Position numbers and translations under genes: made by a program. DNA of 61,813 nt from Lachnospiraceae bacterium (GTDB lineage Bacteria > Bacillota > Clostridia > Lachnospirales > Lachnospiraceae): contig SVEC01000017.1 in assembly GCA_015057555.1 (NCBI GenBank), positions 1 to 61,813 of the forward strand, written 5' to 3'. Below the pieces are notes generated by a model. It worked only from the letters and a program-made list of their open reading frames with translations, did not search any database and was not told the DNA's origin. This document shows, piece after piece, positions 19,746-29,720 of the stretch (position 1 is the first letter of the stretch; every line of letters begins with the position of its first letter).

Positions 19746-20396
19746 TTAGTTAGCTACCTTAACCATACTGTGTCTAAGCACCTGGTCTTTGTACATATAA
19801 CCCTTCTGCATCTCCTCTGCAACAATGTTCTCCCCAAGGTTTTCATCCTCAACATGGATTACAGCATTGTGTAGATCTGGGTTAAATTCTTTACCTTCTG
19901 CATTCATAGCAGCTACTCCAATTCCCTCTAAAGTGCTCATAAGCTGCTTGTAAATCATATCTACACCTTGCTCAAAGCTTCTATCCTTATCTTCTTCAGG
20001 AATCATTATAATCGCTCTCTCAAAATTATCTACTACAGGAAGCAGCTTCTCTAAAACTTCCTTCGCTCCTATATCGTACATCTTCTTTGATTCTTTTTCA
20101 GTTCTAACTCTTGCATTCTCAAACTCAGCTAAAAGTCTCTTGTACTTATCTTCATTCTCCTGTGCAAGCTCCTTAGTTCTCTCAAGTTCAAGCTGAAGCG
20201 CCTTACTTCCACGTCTGCTACCCTTTGGAACTGGTTTTGGCTGTGCAGCCTCAACTGCCTCCGGATTATCAGCAGAAACCTCTTGAGTAACGTTAATGTT
20301 AACGTCTGTGCCCTCACTTACTGGAGCATCTTCAGTTACATTTAACTCTTCAACTATTTCATCAGCACTTGTCTGTTTAGCCTTCTTAGTTGCCAT
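19746..20396 (-). CDS. grpE: nucleotide exchange factor GrpE
   Basis: 216 residues from the ATG at 20396 (MATKKAKQ), which has AAAGGAG about nine bases upstream; the longer frame has no ribosome site. An acidic, disordered N-terminus is followed by a coiled coil (about 75-130, ERTKELAQENEDKYKRLL) and the beta-wing domain (NPDLHNAVIHVEDENLGEN, IVAEEMQKGYMYKDQVLRHSMV). Role: releases ADP from DnaK. It overlaps the hrcA end by 11 bases, indicating translational coupling. Confidence 0.95.
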   Translation of the reverse strand: MATKKAKQTSADEIVEELNVTEDAPVSEGTDVNINVTQEVSADNPEAVEAAQPKPVPKGSRRGSKALQLELERTKELAQENEDKYKRLLAEFENARVRTEKESKKMYDIGAKEVLEKLLPVVDNFERAIIMIPEEDKDRSFEQGVDMIYKQLMSTLEGIGVAAMNAEGKEFNPDLHNAVIHVEDENLGENIVAEEMQKGYMYKDQVLRHSMVKVAN

Positions 20397-21432
20397 CAGT
20401 GTTCTCTCCTTTACCTTTCTTAAATATGTCATCTAACTCAATAGTTAAATTTTTAAGTGTACTAACTACCTTTTTGTAGTCCATTCGTTTAGGTCCTATA
20501 ATTCCTATGGTTCCAGTTGCTCCCTCCGGCATCTTATATGTTGCCGTTACAAGAGATAAATCCTTCATATTCTGGACCGGTGTCTCATCACCTATATAAA
20601 CCTGAATTCCATCTTCACTCTCACTATTAATGGTTTTTTCCAGCAAATGTGTAAGCTCATTCTTATCCTCAAAGGTTTCTAAAAGCTCACTGGTTTTACT
20701 AATATCCCCAAGTTCAGGATACTTTAGTATGTTTGTGGCTCCACTTGTATATATCTCCAATTCATTCGCTTCGTGAATAGCCTCAACTATTCCTTGGAAT
20801 ATCTGATCAAGTATGACCTCATATTCACCAGCTTGCTTCTTCATAGCCTGTATCATCTCAAGGTTTATATCCTCTAAAGCTGCACCTTGTAAGAATGTAT
20901 TAAGAAGTATATTAAATTTCAATACATCCTCATTATCTAAAGGAACATTTACTCGAATCATCTGATTCTTAATAATATTACCCTCTACAACGATAACTGC
21001 TAAAAGATTATCTAAATCAACCTGAGAAAGCTGTATAAACTTAACCGTCTTCCTATAATTAGGTGCTGTAACCATAGTTGCGTAATTAGTATTGTAAGCC
21101 AAAACCTTTGCAACCTGCTTAAGCATAAGTTCCATTCTATCAACTCTCTCTAAAAGCGAACTCTTTACCTCTTCGATTTCTTCCTTTTCCTCCATAATGT
21201 TATCTACATAGAATCTGTAGCCCTTATCAGTAGGAACTCTGCCTGCGGAGGTATGTGGAGAAACTATATAACCTAGCTCCTCCAGGTCAGCCATCTCATT
21301 CCTGATTGTAGCAGAGCTTAAATTCAGGTCTGTATACTTTGAAATTGTCCTTGAACCCACTGGCTCTCCTGTCTCAAGATAGTTAGCTATGACGGCTTTA
21401 AGAATCTTTTTCTTACGCTCATCAAGCTCCAT
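20386..21432 (-). CDS. hrcA: heat-inducible transcription repressor HrcA
   Basis: 348 residues from ATG 21432 (MELDERKKKIL), which has GGAGG six bases upstream. N-terminal winged helix (1-75; TISKYTDLNLSSATIRNEMADLEELG, PHTSAGRVPTDKGYR) followed by the dimerisation domain with a GAF-like core. Role: binds the CIRCE operator to repress chaperone genes; folding depends on GroE. It lies directly behind a perfect CIRCE site, hence autoregulation of the hrcA-grpE-dnaK-dnaJ-prmA operon. Confidence 0.97.
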   Translation of the reverse strand: MELDERKKKILKAVIANYLETGEPVGSRTISKYTDLNLSSATIRNEMADLEELGYIVSPHTSAGRVPTDKGYRFYVDNIMEEKEEIEEVKSSLLERVDRMELMLKQVAKVLAYNTNYATMVTAPNYRKTVKFIQLSQVDLDNLLAVIVVEGNIIKNQMIRVNVPLDNEDVLKFNILLNTFLQGAALEDINLEMIQAMKKQAGEYEVILDQIFQGIVEAIHEANELEIYTSGATNILKYPELGDISKTSELLETFEDKNELTHLLEKTINSESEDGIQVYIGDETPVQNMKDLSLVTATYKMPEGATGTIGIIGPKRMDYKKVVSTLKNLTIELDDIFKKGKGENTDGN

Positions 21433-21457
21433 GCCATCCCTCCTATTTTTGTATTTG

Positions 21458-21484
21458 TTAGCACTCACCAAGTTCGAGTGCTAA
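21458..21484 (-). promoter_or_regulatory. CIRCE operator (HrcA binding site)
   Basis: Exact consensus inverted repeat TTAGCACTC-N9-GAGTGCTAA, 12 bases downstream of the -10 box and 26 bases before hrcA. It overlaps the transcript start and 5' leader, the normal position for HrcA repression. Confidence 0.98.
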
Positions 21485-21495
21485 CTCTATTGATA

Positions 21496-21524
21496 AATAT
21501 ACTCTCTAGGCATGAATTTGTCAA
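21496..21524 (-). promoter_or_regulatory. vegetative promoter of the hrcA operon
   Basis: Minus strand TTGACA (21519-21524), 17-base spacer, TATATT (21496-21501): a perfect -35 with a near-consensus -10, immediately upstream of CIRCE. Confidence 0.92.
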
Positions 21525-21560
21525 CATATTTTATACAAATAAACTGATAGTTTAATAAAA

Positions 21561-21585
21561 AAACTCAGCCATTTAGACTGAGTTT
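21561..21585 (-). terminator. terminator of lepA-hemW-ycxB-like
   Basis: Stem AAACTCAG / CTGAGTTT with a nine-base loop, followed by seven T residues on the minus strand, just after the YcxB-like gene. Confidence 0.88.
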
Positions 21586-21590
21586 CGATT

Positions 21591-22064
21591 CTATTTACAT
21601 ATATTATCAAGAAGAGCTATGCATTCCTGGCATGTACCTTCAACAAATGAATCCTTCTTAACAAACACCATCAAATACGCATCCAATGTTATAGTAATTA
21701 GATTTTCAGATATTTTATATGATTTAACATTATCCAATGATATTGTTCTCCTACTTTCAGACGTTATCACCTCAATATTATCTTTAATTATAACTGTCAT
21801 TTCTATTGGAAGCTTACCATATGTCACATAAGCTTGTTTAATTGCGATATTAATTGATTGATTAATCTTTATTATTAACAAAAATATAACAACAAGCGGA
21901 AATATTATTCCAAAAACCTTCAATACATTTTGTTCTAACCCTTTAATCACAATATAACTACCATAAAGAATTGATATCAAAACAAGAATATATGCTTTAA
22001 TTGAAATATTCTTTTTCATACCTTCTTTAATTAAATCCTCTGTATATTGAAATTTATTAACCAT
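21591..22064 (-). CDS. YcxB-like membrane protein
   Basis: 157 residues with two hydrophobic segments (about 24-43 and 50-67) followed by a beta-rich C-terminal domain (SLDNVKSYKISENLITITLD, VKKDSFVEGT), the layout of YcxB-like proteins, whose function is not known. It begins three bases after the hemW stop, so it is co-transcribed with lepA-hemW. It is placed between hemW and hrcA, which are normally adjacent in Bacillus, so it is a lineage-specific insertion. Confidence 0.6.
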   Translation of the reverse strand: MVNKFQYTEDLIKEGMKKNISIKAYILVLISILYGSYIVIKGLEQNVLKVFGIIFPLVVIFLLIIKINQSINIAIKQAYVTYGKLPIEMTVIIKDNIEVITSESRRTISLDNVKSYKISENLITITLDAYLMVFVKKDSFVEGTCQECIALLDNICK

Positions 22065-22067
22065 TTT

Positions 22068-23270
22068 TTACTCCTTATCCAACAGAAAATCCGCCAAAAT
22101 AACGTTACTAACATCTATTCCCATATCAGTAAGGAAAATTCTATCCTCATAAGTAGCCATATAACCTTGGTCAATGTATTTCCTAAGCACAGGACCGTAA
22201 ACCTCATAAATATCCTTCTTAAAACGCTCCTCAAAATCTGTACGACTGATTCCACACATCATTCGAAGTCCTAAGAACATAAACTCCTCCATACGGGAAT
22301 CAATATACATTGGTGTTATATTCTCTCTAATTCGTCTTACACCTTCATTATATAGAAGTTCCAAATTAGGACAGTCAACAAACTTAGGAGAAATTTCTTC
22401 CATGGTAGTAATATACTGAACTAAATTAGTTATATTGTTAAATCTCTTACCCTGAAAATAAGATGAAGCGCCTAAACCAAAGCCTATATATTCTTCACCA
22501 GTCCAGTAAACCATATTATGCTTACACTCATATCCTGGTCTGGAATAATTAGAAAACTCATATCTCTCATATCCATTTGCAGATAAAAGCTTCTTAGTAA
22601 CCTCATACATTCTTCTATCTATCATCTCTGTAGGCAGTGAATCTAATATCTCTTGGTCACAGGCAAATGGTGTTCCTGGTTCTATAGATAATGAATAAGC
22701 TGAAATATGCTCCGGACCAAACTCCATTACCCTAGATAATGTATCAACATAAGAATGTATTGTAAGTCCAGGAAGTCCTGACATTACATCAACATTTATA
22801 TTATCAAAGCCTGCACGTCTGGCAGCTTTAAAACTTGCTACAAACTGGTCATAGTTGTGAAGTCTACCTAATTTATTAAGCATCTCATCATCAGCTGACT
22901 GAAGTCCGATACTTATTCTATTAATACCAGCACTCTTATATCCTGTAAGTTTCTGATGTCTTAGGGTCCCTGGATTAGCTTCTATAGTAATTTCAGCATC
23001 CTTCTCAAGCTTAAATGTCTTCCTGATAAATGCCATAATATTAGTTATCAGACCCTCGTCTAATATAGATGGAGTTCCTCCTCCTATAAACACACTTCTT
23101 ACATTGTATTCATCAGCTATCGGCGCATACAACTTAATCTCCTGACATAATGCATCTACATATCTAAGCATAGTTCCATAACTCTCACCGTCGAAGGACA
23201 AGAAATCACAATACTTACACTTCAAAGCACAAAACGGAATATGAATATATAAACTTACATACTTTTTCAT
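22068..23270 (-). CDS. hemW: radical SAM heme chaperone HemW
   Basis: 400 residues from the ATG at 23270, eight bases after AAGGAG (an ATG two codons earlier is too close). The radical SAM cluster is HIPFCALKCKYCDF (CxxxCxxC), with GGGTPS and SIGLQS motifs and a C-terminal HemN-type domain. HemW lacks the extra N-terminal residues of true coproporphyrinogen dehydrogenase and instead carries heme to respiratory proteins. Position lepA-hemW-hrcA matches Bacillus. Confidence 0.93.
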   Translation of the reverse strand: MKKYVSLYIHIPFCALKCKYCDFLSFDGESYGTMLRYVDALCQEIKLYAPIADEYNVRSVFIGGGTPSILDEGLITNIMAFIRKTFKLEKDAEITIEANPGTLRHQKLTGYKSAGINRISIGLQSADDEMLNKLGRLHNYDQFVASFKAARRAGFDNINVDVMSGLPGLTIHSYVDTLSRVMEFGPEHISAYSLSIEPGTPFACDQEILDSLPTEMIDRRMYEVTKKLLSANGYERYEFSNYSRPGYECKHNMVYWTGEEYIGFGLGASSYFQGKRFNNITNLVQYITTMEEISPKFVDCPNLELLYNEGVRRIRENITPMYIDSRMEEFMFLGLRMMCGISRTDFEERFKKDIYEVYGPVLRKYIDQGYMATYEDRIFLTDMGIDVSNVILADFLLDKE

Positions 23271-23331
23271 AAGCATTTCTCCTTCACATTTACAAACTTA
23301 TGCACTATATCTGCGAATCTGTGCACATAAG

Positions 23332-25146
23332 TTACTCTTCATCCAGCTTTAATACACTCATAAATGCTTTTTGTGGTATCTCTACATTACCAACCTGACG
23401 CATTCTTTTCTTTCCTTCCTTCTGCTTTTCAAGAAGCTTTCTCTTACGGGTAATATCTCCACCATAACACTTAGCTAACACGTCCTTACGAACTGCCTTA
23501 ACTGTCTCTCTGGCAATAACCTTGCTTCCAATAGCCGCTTGTATAGGAATTTCAAAGAGGTGTCTCGGTATCTCCTCCTTAAGCTTCTCACACATCTTTC
23601 TTCCTCTATCATAAGCTGTATCCTTATGAAGAATAAATGAAAGTGCATCAACCTCTTCTTTATTAATAAGCATATCAAGCTTAACAAGGTCAGACTTTAC
23701 ATAACCTTTAAGTTCATAATCAAAGGATGCGTATCCTCTTGAACGTGACTTTAATGCATCGAAGAAATCATATATTATTTCATTAAGTGGCAAATCATAC
23801 TTAAGCAAGGCACGAGTGGTCTCCATATATTCCATACTCTTATAAATTCCACGTCTTTCCTGACAAAGTTGCATTATAGCACCTACAAATTCAGTGGTAA
23901 CCATAATCTCGGCTGATACAAAAGGTTCCTCCATATAATCAATCATAGAAGGATCAGGGAGATTTGATGGATTTGTAAGCTCAATAACTTCACCATCAGT
24001 CTTATAAACCTTGTATATAACTCCAGGTGCAGTTGTTACAAGATCGAGATTATACTCTCTTTCCAATCTTTCCTGAATAATCTCTAAATGTAATAAACCA
24101 AGGAAACCACATCTAAATCCAAAACCTAAAGCAATAGATGTCTCAGGCTCAAAGCTAAGAGATGCATCATTAAGCTGAAGCTTTTCTAAGGCATCTCTTA
24201 AATCTGGATACTTTGCTCCATCAGCTGGATAAAGACCACAATAAACCATAGGATTTACCTTTTTATATCCAGGAAGGGCTTCCTCACAAGGGTTGTCCGC
24301 ATCTGTAACAGTATCACCAACTGTAGTATCCTTAACATTTTTAAGACTGGCTGTAATATATCCAACCATACCCGCTGATAGCTCATCACATGGGATAAAC
24401 TGGCCGGCACCAAATATACCAACCTGAACAACCTCTGCCTCGGCACCAGTTGCCATCATTCTAATCTTAGTACCCTTTTTACAAACACCATCAAACACTC
24501 TACAGAATATAATAACTCCTTTATATGAATCATATAAGCTATCAAATATAAGTGCCTTAAATGGTTTATTATTATCGCCAGCCGGAGCTGGAACCTTTGT
24601 AACAATCTGTTCTAACACTTCTTCTATATTAATACCGTTCTTTGCAGAAATTAGTGGTGCATCAGTAGCCTCAAGTCCAATGATATCCTCAATTTCATTG
24701 ATTACTCTATCAGGATCCGCCGAAGGAAGATCAATCTTATTAATTACAGGCATAACATCAAGGTCATGGTCTAAGGCAAGGTAAACATTTGCTAGAGTTT
24801 GAGCCTCAATACCCTGTGCAGCATCAACTACCAGTATTGCGCCCTCACAGGCAGCCAAGCTTCTTGATACCTCATAATTAAAATCCACATGACCAGGAGT
24901 ATCTATAAGATTAAATATATACTCCTCTCCATCATTTGCTTTATATACAATACGCACAGACTGAGCTTTAATTGTGATACCTCGCTCGCGTTCAAGCTCC
25001 ATATTATCAAGAACCTGATTTTGCATTTCTCTGTCGGTAAGAAGACCTGTTTTTTCAATAATTCTATCTGCCAAAGTAGATTTTCCATGATCTATATGAG
25101 CAATTATACAAAAATTTCTTATTTTGCTTTGTTCTAAATGAGCCAT
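23332..25146 (-). CDS. lepA: elongation factor 4 (LepA GTPase)
   Basis: 604 residues. G1 [15 protein letters not shown]3 DTPGHVDF, G4 NKIDLPSAD, then domains II, III, V and the LepA-specific C-terminal domain ([20 protein letters not shown]). Role: ribosome-associated translational GTPase active in back-translocation or subunit biogenesis under stress. GAGGA is spaced before the ATG. First gene of lepA-hemW-ycxB-like, after the spoIIP terminator. Confidence 0.97.
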   Translation of the reverse strand: MAHLEQSKIRNFCIIAHIDHGKSTLADRIIEKTGLLTDREMQNQVLDNMELERERGITIKAQSVRIVYKANDGEEYIFNLIDTPGHVDFNYEVSRSLAACEGAILVVDAAQGIEAQTLANVYLALDHDLDVMPVINKIDLPSADPDRVINEIEDIIGLEATDAPLISAKNGINIEEVLEQIVTKVPAPAGDNNKPFKALIFDSLYDSYKGVIIFCRVFDGVCKKGTKIRMMATGAEAEVVQVGIFGAGQFIPCDELSAGMVGYITASLKNVKDTTVGDTVTDADNPCEEALPGYKKVNPMVYCGLYPADGAKYPDLRDALEKLQLNDASLSFEPETSIALGFGFRCGFLGLLHLEIIQERLEREYNLDLVTTAPGVIYKVYKTDGEVIELTNPSNLPDPSMIDYMEEPFVSAEIMVTTEFVGAIMQLCQERRGIYKSMEYMETTRALLKYDLPLNEIIYDFFDALKSRSRGYASFDYELKGYVKSDLVKLDMLINKEEVDALSFILHKDTAYDRGRKMCEKLKEEIPRHLFEIPIQAAIGSKVIARETVKAVRKDVLAKCYGGDITRKRKLLEKQKEGKKRMRQVGNVEIPQKAFMSVLKLDEE

Positions 25147-25196
25147 TAATTATTCCTCGCACTTAAACATATTTATCACAAGTATATCATATAAAA

Positions 25197-25229
25197 ATAT
25201 CCTGTGACAATATTTTTATCACAGGATAT
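25197..25229 (-). terminator. terminator after spoIIP
   Basis: Eleven-base stem ATATCCTGTGA / TCACAGGATAT with an 11-base loop and TTTTTAT following on the minus strand. Confidence 0.88.
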
Positions 25230-25249
25230 CAGTTAATCCCATATTCAAA

Positions 25250-26422
25250 TTAATTACCACTTAAAACTGAATATAGCAAAGCAGCCAATGGAATCATTGC
25301 ATTCTTAGCTTCTTCAACTGTATTTGTCTGCGCCCCTACTTCTACCAATGAAGCTCTTGGTTTCCTGTCTAAATTATAACAATAACCTCCAATATATATA
25401 TTTCTCATTAAATCACCATACAATGCTTTACCTTTTAGATGCATTTGTAAACTAAAACTAAGATTAGATGCCAAGTTAGGATTATGTAGGTATCCCAAAT
25501 CACCTTCATCATTTAATCTGCTTATACCATTAAAAAACATTATTTGAGCGGTTGGTTTACCATCTATAACCTTCATTAAATGAACTTCATCTCTTACCCC
25601 ATCTCTATGTATATCTAATATTACTTCTATAGATGGATATTGCTCTAATATTTTATCTATTCCATTTCCAGACTGAGTGTATGCATAATTTCTATCAAGC
25701 TTTCCATCAACCATATCGTAGATGGTTTTATCATGATATGCCTTTATACCATAATCCTCTTCCAGTATTCTTGCCAATTCGGAACCTACACCAATTATAG
25801 TATCCTCTTCAACTCCAGGTCTACTATCAATAAATGTTTCGCTTGCATGTGTATGGTATATAAGAACCTTATACTCATCATCACTAATATCCAATGATAA
25901 ATCCTCTGATAATAATGTTTCTATATTAATATCCTCTGATGTTACACTTGTACTTCCGTCAATCGTATAACAATTTCCTATCAAAAATTCAAAATCAGAT
26001 AGCTGCTCCATAGAATAATTTATTCCAATATCATTTAGTTCTATTTCAGAATTAACCGCAACTGCCTCAACTGCTTCTATGTGCTCATCAGTGGTACTTT
26101 TAGCTCCCTGCTGAGTATTACCTTCTATAGCTATTTCATACGCATCATCAGAGGTGGCCATTTTTACTTCTGATTCTAAAATTTCCTGATATGATACATC
26201 ATAACTATTTTCATTATCAATAATTATATTATCTCTAACACTGTATGCAGGAAATACTTCATCATATATATCACTTTTGTTATTATCACACACCTCTGAT
26301 AAAGGAATCACCTCTTCTCTAAGATTAATTACGACACTTTTGGATATATAATTTCCATTTCCCATCAAAACAGCTGCTACTAGTATTAATATAAAAATAT
26401 ACATTATATAATTATTTCTCAT
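25250..26422 (-). CDS. spoIIP: stage II sporulation protein P (SpoIIP)
   Basis: 390 residues. One N-terminal membrane helix (8-24), a long acidic extracytoplasmic linker (to about 185), then the catalytic amidase/endopeptidase domain: VLIYHTHASETFID, LDIHRDGVRD and SLVEVGAQTNTVEEAKNAM contain the conserved His, Asp-His and Glu residues. Role: degrades septal peptidoglycan during forespore engulfment with SpoIID and SpoIIM. It starts 22 bases after gpr, the Bacillus gpr-spoIIP order. No clear ribosome site is visible before the ATG, so its translation may be weak or coupled to gpr. Confidence 0.94.
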   Translation of the reverse strand: MRNNYIMYIFILILVAAVLMGNGNYISKSVVINLREEVIPLSEVCDNNKSDIYDEVFPAYSVRDNIIIDNENSYDVSYQEILESEVKMATSDDAYEIAIEGNTQQGAKSTTDEHIEAVEAVAVNSEIELNDIGINYSMEQLSDFEFLIGNCYTIDGSTSVTSEDINIETLLSEDLSLDISDDEYKVLIYHTHASETFIDSRPGVEEDTIIGVGSELARILEEDYGIKAYHDKTIYDMVDGKLDRNYAYTQSGNGIDKILEQYPSIEVILDIHRDGVRDEVHLMKVIDGKPTAQIMFFNGISRLNDEGDLGYLHNPNLASNLSFSLQMHLKGKALYGDLMRNIYIGGYCYNLDRKPRASLVEVGAQTNTVEEAKNAMIPLAALLYSVLSGN

Positions 26423-26444
26423 AATACATTCTATGCTACAATGT

Positions 26445-27356
26445 TTATTGTAATTCTAAAAATGAATTAATTGCCTCCGAAATTGTAAAGCTTATTCTTT
26501 TAACTGATTCATCAATATTTTTTGGAGTAACATACATAGAAATAAGATTATCCTCTAAAAAATTGCAGGTTAAATTGTTCTTCTCTTCATCAGTAAGCTC
26601 AATTTTTTGACCTTCTGGTTTACTTAAGAAAAAACTAATCAAACCATCAATAGCTTGATTAACAATTGCAGGCACAGATATAACAGTTGGAACACCTATG
26701 GCAATAACCTTAACACCTAAGGACTCGAAATCAAGCTTGGCTCTATGATTCCCAACTCCTGAACCTGGACTTATTCCTGTATCACAAATTTGAATCGTTG
26801 TAGCTAATCTTGATGGTTCTCTAGCCGCCAGTGCATCTATAGCTATCACTATATCAGGCTTTATTTTTTTGCATATACCCTCTATTATATCTTTATTTTC
26901 AATGCCAGTTTGAGCTAGAACACCTGGACTAATAGCTGAAATCTCAATAGTATTTTCAATAATTTTTTCTTTTACCAAATGTCGTGTAATATATAAATTA
27001 TCTACCACTAAAGGGCCTAGAGAATCAGGTGTAATTTGTCTATTTCCTAGTCCTATAACTAAAATTTTCTTCACATCACCTATAAGTTCTTTTAAATTAG
27101 ATTTTAAAGCATCACAAAATTCTTTATGAATATCCTCGTCAAATTCGTTTAAACTATCCCCTTCAATAGTAATATAGGTACCTATAGGCTTACCTATAAG
27201 CCTTTCTCCTTTTTCGCTTGTAATCTGTATAGTTGTTTCATTTAACCTTCCACTTGATGAAATACTATTATTTACAACAATTCCATTATCTGTAGATTTA
27301 TCTTGAATATCCTCATTTAATTCCAAAGCCAAATCAGAACGAATATAATTTTTCAT
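26445..27356 (-). CDS. gpr: GPR germination protease (spore endopeptidase)
   Basis: 303 residues, slightly short for the family. MKNYIRSDLALEL resembles the propeptide opening; ILVIGLGNRQITPDSLGPLVVD, AIDALAAREPSRLATTIQICDTGI and PGSGVGNHR are the core motifs of the A25 aspartic peptidase. Role: degrades small acid-soluble spore proteins at germination. Its Shine-Dalgarno (AGGAG) lies within the 3' arm of the terminator-like hairpin of the preceding amidase gene, an unusual arrangement described in the findings. Confidence 0.94.
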   Translation of the reverse strand: MKNYIRSDLALELNEDIQDKSTDNGIVVNNSISSSGRLNETTIQITSEKGERLIGKPIGTYITIEGDSLNEFDEDIHKEFCDALKSNLKELIGDVKKILVIGLGNRQITPDSLGPLVVDNLYITRHLVKEKIIENTIEISAISPGVLAQTGIENKDIIEGICKKIKPDIVIAIDALAAREPSRLATTIQICDTGISPGSGVGNHRAKLDFESLGVKVIAIGVPTVISVPAIVNQAIDGLISFFLSKPEGQKIELTDEEKNNLTCNFLEDNLISMYVTPKNIDESVKRISFTISEAINSFLELQ

Positions 27357-27359
27357 AAA

Positions 27360-27394
27360 AAATACTACTCCTAGTTATTATAGGAGTAGTATTT
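27360..27394 (-). terminator. terminator-like hairpin overlapping the gpr ribosome site
   Basis: Perfect 13-base arms (27382-27394 and 27360-27372) followed by three more T residues and then directly by the gpr ATG. The 3' arm carries AGGAG, so the same element can terminate amidase transcripts and mask gpr translation. Confidence 0.85.
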
Positions 27395-27409
27395 GAATAA
27401 ATTACTATA

Positions 27410-29701
27410 TTATTCTTCAATTTTAATTATATCTGTTGGAGTAGCAACACATAATTCATCTTCTGTTGCTACAACTTTAACTTTTTCTTCATATGAAGTC
27501 TCTACAGTTTCAATAGCATCTTCTTCAGAACTATCCTCATCAGTAGAAGCCTCTTCCTCATAAGCTGTTATGTATGGTTTATCAACAGCCCCAGGTGCTG
27601 CTTCTCCCTTAAGAACAAACATAATTTGTATACCCTCAAGTCTTTTAGCATATCCAGCGGAACCTGAAGGTTCTCCATTCTTAGCCCAATCAAGCCATCC
27701 AAAGGTTTGACAATGTACTCTATAATACACATCGTATTTTTCAGCTAACTTTCCTGTCAATTCAATACAAATTGCCTCTAAACGTTTAGATTCTCCGGTA
27801 GTACCAGCCATAGCACCATCTGAAACCCAATCCATCCAACCATAGGTCTGACAATGTACCTTGTATCTAATGCTACCTTCAATACCAGATGAGTTAACAA
27901 TCTTAATACCTTCCAGTCTCTTTGATTTACCTGTTGTACCACTAACCTGACCATCACTAACATTTGACTGCCATCCAAAGGTCTGTACATGGGTTTGATA
28001 TTTTACATTAACAGTTACATATGGTCTATCAGTTGCTCCTGGTGCAGTTCCTCCCTTTTCAACCAGCTTGATTTCAATAGCTTCTAAACGTTTACTAAAA
28101 CCACTAGTACCTGCATCCTGACCATTTTTAGCCCAATCAAGCCATCCATAGGATTGTGCATGTACTCTATAGTAAACATCATATTTCTCTTCTAATTCAC
28201 CTGTAAGTTTAATTCTAATAGCCTCTAGTCTCTTGCCTTCTCCACTGGTTCCAGCCATTTCGCCATCAGCCTTCCAATCCATCCAACCGTAGGTCTGACA
28301 ATGTACCTGATATTCTATACTACCTGGCACACCAGTATTATTTCTAATAACAATACTTTCTAATCTCTTAGATTGACCAGAGGTTCCACTAGTAAGACCA
28401 TCATATGCCTCAGCAACCTCCCAACCATAGGTTTGAATATGAGTTAAGTAAGCAACCTTTGCAGTTTCAGGTGCCTTAGCAGCTTCAAGATATGCACTTA
28501 CATTGCTTGTTGGAGCCTTACCTCCCTTAGCAATTAATCGAACCTGTATAGCTTTAATCTCTGCACCAAATCCAACCTTACCTGCCGGATTACCATTACT
28601 AGCCCAGCCTAACCAACCTGTTTCTCCTGATAATACTCTATAATATACATCATATTTTGATGCAATATCGCCAGTCAAATTAATTTTAATAGCCTCTAGC
28701 ATGGATTTTGAATTTGTACTACCAGCTACCTTTCCACTAGTTACCTGAGGTTGCCAGCCTGTACTACCATTATAAACCTGATAATTTATATCACCAGCTA
28801 CACCATCATTATTCAAATCAATCTTAAATGCCTGAAGCTTTTTATCTCTATGGTCACCATTTCTATAAGTAACAAAACCTGCAGCCATAGCGTTAGGTGC
28901 TGTGGCAATCCATCCATAGGATTCCATAAATGGAGTTACTTCTAATGTTGGATAACCAGCGTTACCTGTTCCCTTCCACTTAAGATTAAAATACTTTGCT
29001 ATAGCTTTAGCATCAGCTTCACCCATTGCTTTAAGCTTTGATGGACTATTTAAAAATCCAGCATCAAATTTATTGTTAACAAATGCATGCTCTACAATAA
29101 GAGATGGTATACCATTCATAACACAATCAGCTATAACAGTATAATAATCATCATCTGGAAGGTATGTTGACTTTCTAGTCTTTACTCCACGATTAGTAAG
29201 TCCTAAAGCAGCTAAATTAGCACAAATATCAGCTGCAAGCTGATTTGTATTACTTGCAAAAGGCTCAACAACTGACCTATAAACCTCGCAACCATTTACT
29301 GCAGATACATCATAGCTTGTAGAATTATTATGCAAACTAACAAATAAATCAGCTTCATTAACCTTAGCAACCTCTACTCTAGCACTAAGGGATGAATACT
29401 CATCTCTATTAGCTCTTGTCATAATAACCTTTACATTTTCGTAATTTTCAAGATATGCCTTACATGCTAGTGTAATCTCCCAGTTACTATTCTTCTCGTT
29501 AGTTCCAAGTGAACTATTACAAGCTCCATTATCACTACCACCATGACCAGGATCTAATACAATAACTATAGGGTCATTTGCAGATGCTTTAGAAACAATT
29601 GTACCAAATCCATATTCTGGCAACAAATTAAAGCACATAACTAAAACTAAAATTGTTGATATAATTCTAAACAATATTCTTTTGGTCATCAAAAAGATCA
29701 T
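27410..29701 (-). CDS. N-acetylmuramoyl-L-alanine amidase with nine ChW repeats
   Basis: 763 residues. Signal peptide (about 1-42), then an Amidase_3 domain (about 45-245) with zinc ligands and base seen as VLDPGHGGSDNG, NWEITL, FVSLHNNS and IVEHAFVNNK. Nine ChW repeats follow (about 258-720), grouped in threes and separated by Pro-Gly linkers, then an acidic tail. Role: cleaves the lactyl-peptide bond of peptidoglycan; the repeats probably anchor it to the surface. Starts are uncertain: ATG 29701 is too close to AAGGG, while an ATG at 29689 is slightly far. It begins about 20 bases after the L,D-transpeptidase gene, so one operon. Confidence 0.92.
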   Translation of the reverse strand: MIFLMTKRILFRIISTILVLVMCFNLLPEYGFGTIVSKASANDPIVIVLDPGHGGSDNGACNSSLGTNEKNSNWEITLACKAYLENYENVKVIMTRANRDEYSSLSARVEVAKVNEADLFVSLHNNSTSYDVSAVNGCEVYRSVVEPFASNTNQLAADICANLAALGLTNRGVKTRKSTYLPDDDYYTVIADCVMNGIPSLIVEHAFVNNKFDAGFLNSPSKLKAMGEADAKAIAKYFNLKWKGTGNAGYPTLEVTPFMESYGWIATAPNAMAAGFVTYRNGDHRDKKLQAFKIDLNNDGVAGDINYQVYNGSTGWQPQVTSGKVAGSTNSKSMLEAIKINLTGDIASKYDVYYRVLSGETGWLGWASNGNPAGKVGFGAEIKAIQVRLIAKGGKAPTSNVSAYLEAAKAPETAKVAYLTHIQTYGWEVAEAYDGLTSGTSGQSKRLESIVIRNNTGVPGSIEYQVHCQTYGWMDWKADGEMAGTSGEGKRLEAIRIKLTGELEEKYDVYYRVHAQSYGWLDWAKNGQDAGTSGFSKRLEAIEIKLVEKGGTAPGATDRPYVTVNVKYQTHVQTFGWQSNVSDGQVSGTTGKSKRLEGIKIVNSSGIEGSIRYKVHCQTYGWMDWVSDGAMAGTTGESKRLEAICIELTGKLAEKYDVYYRVHCQTFGWLDWAKNGEPSGSAGYAKRLEGIQIMFVLKGEAAPGAVDKPYITAYEEEASTDEDSSEEDAIETVETSYEEKVKVVATEDELCVATPTDIIKIEE

Positions 29702-29720
29702 TCCCTTCTAAATTTATATG

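Noticed and set aside
27410..29701. DNA tandem repeat or CRISPR-like array
   Set aside because: The periodicity is protein-coding ChW repeats in frame, with diverged bases and no spacers.
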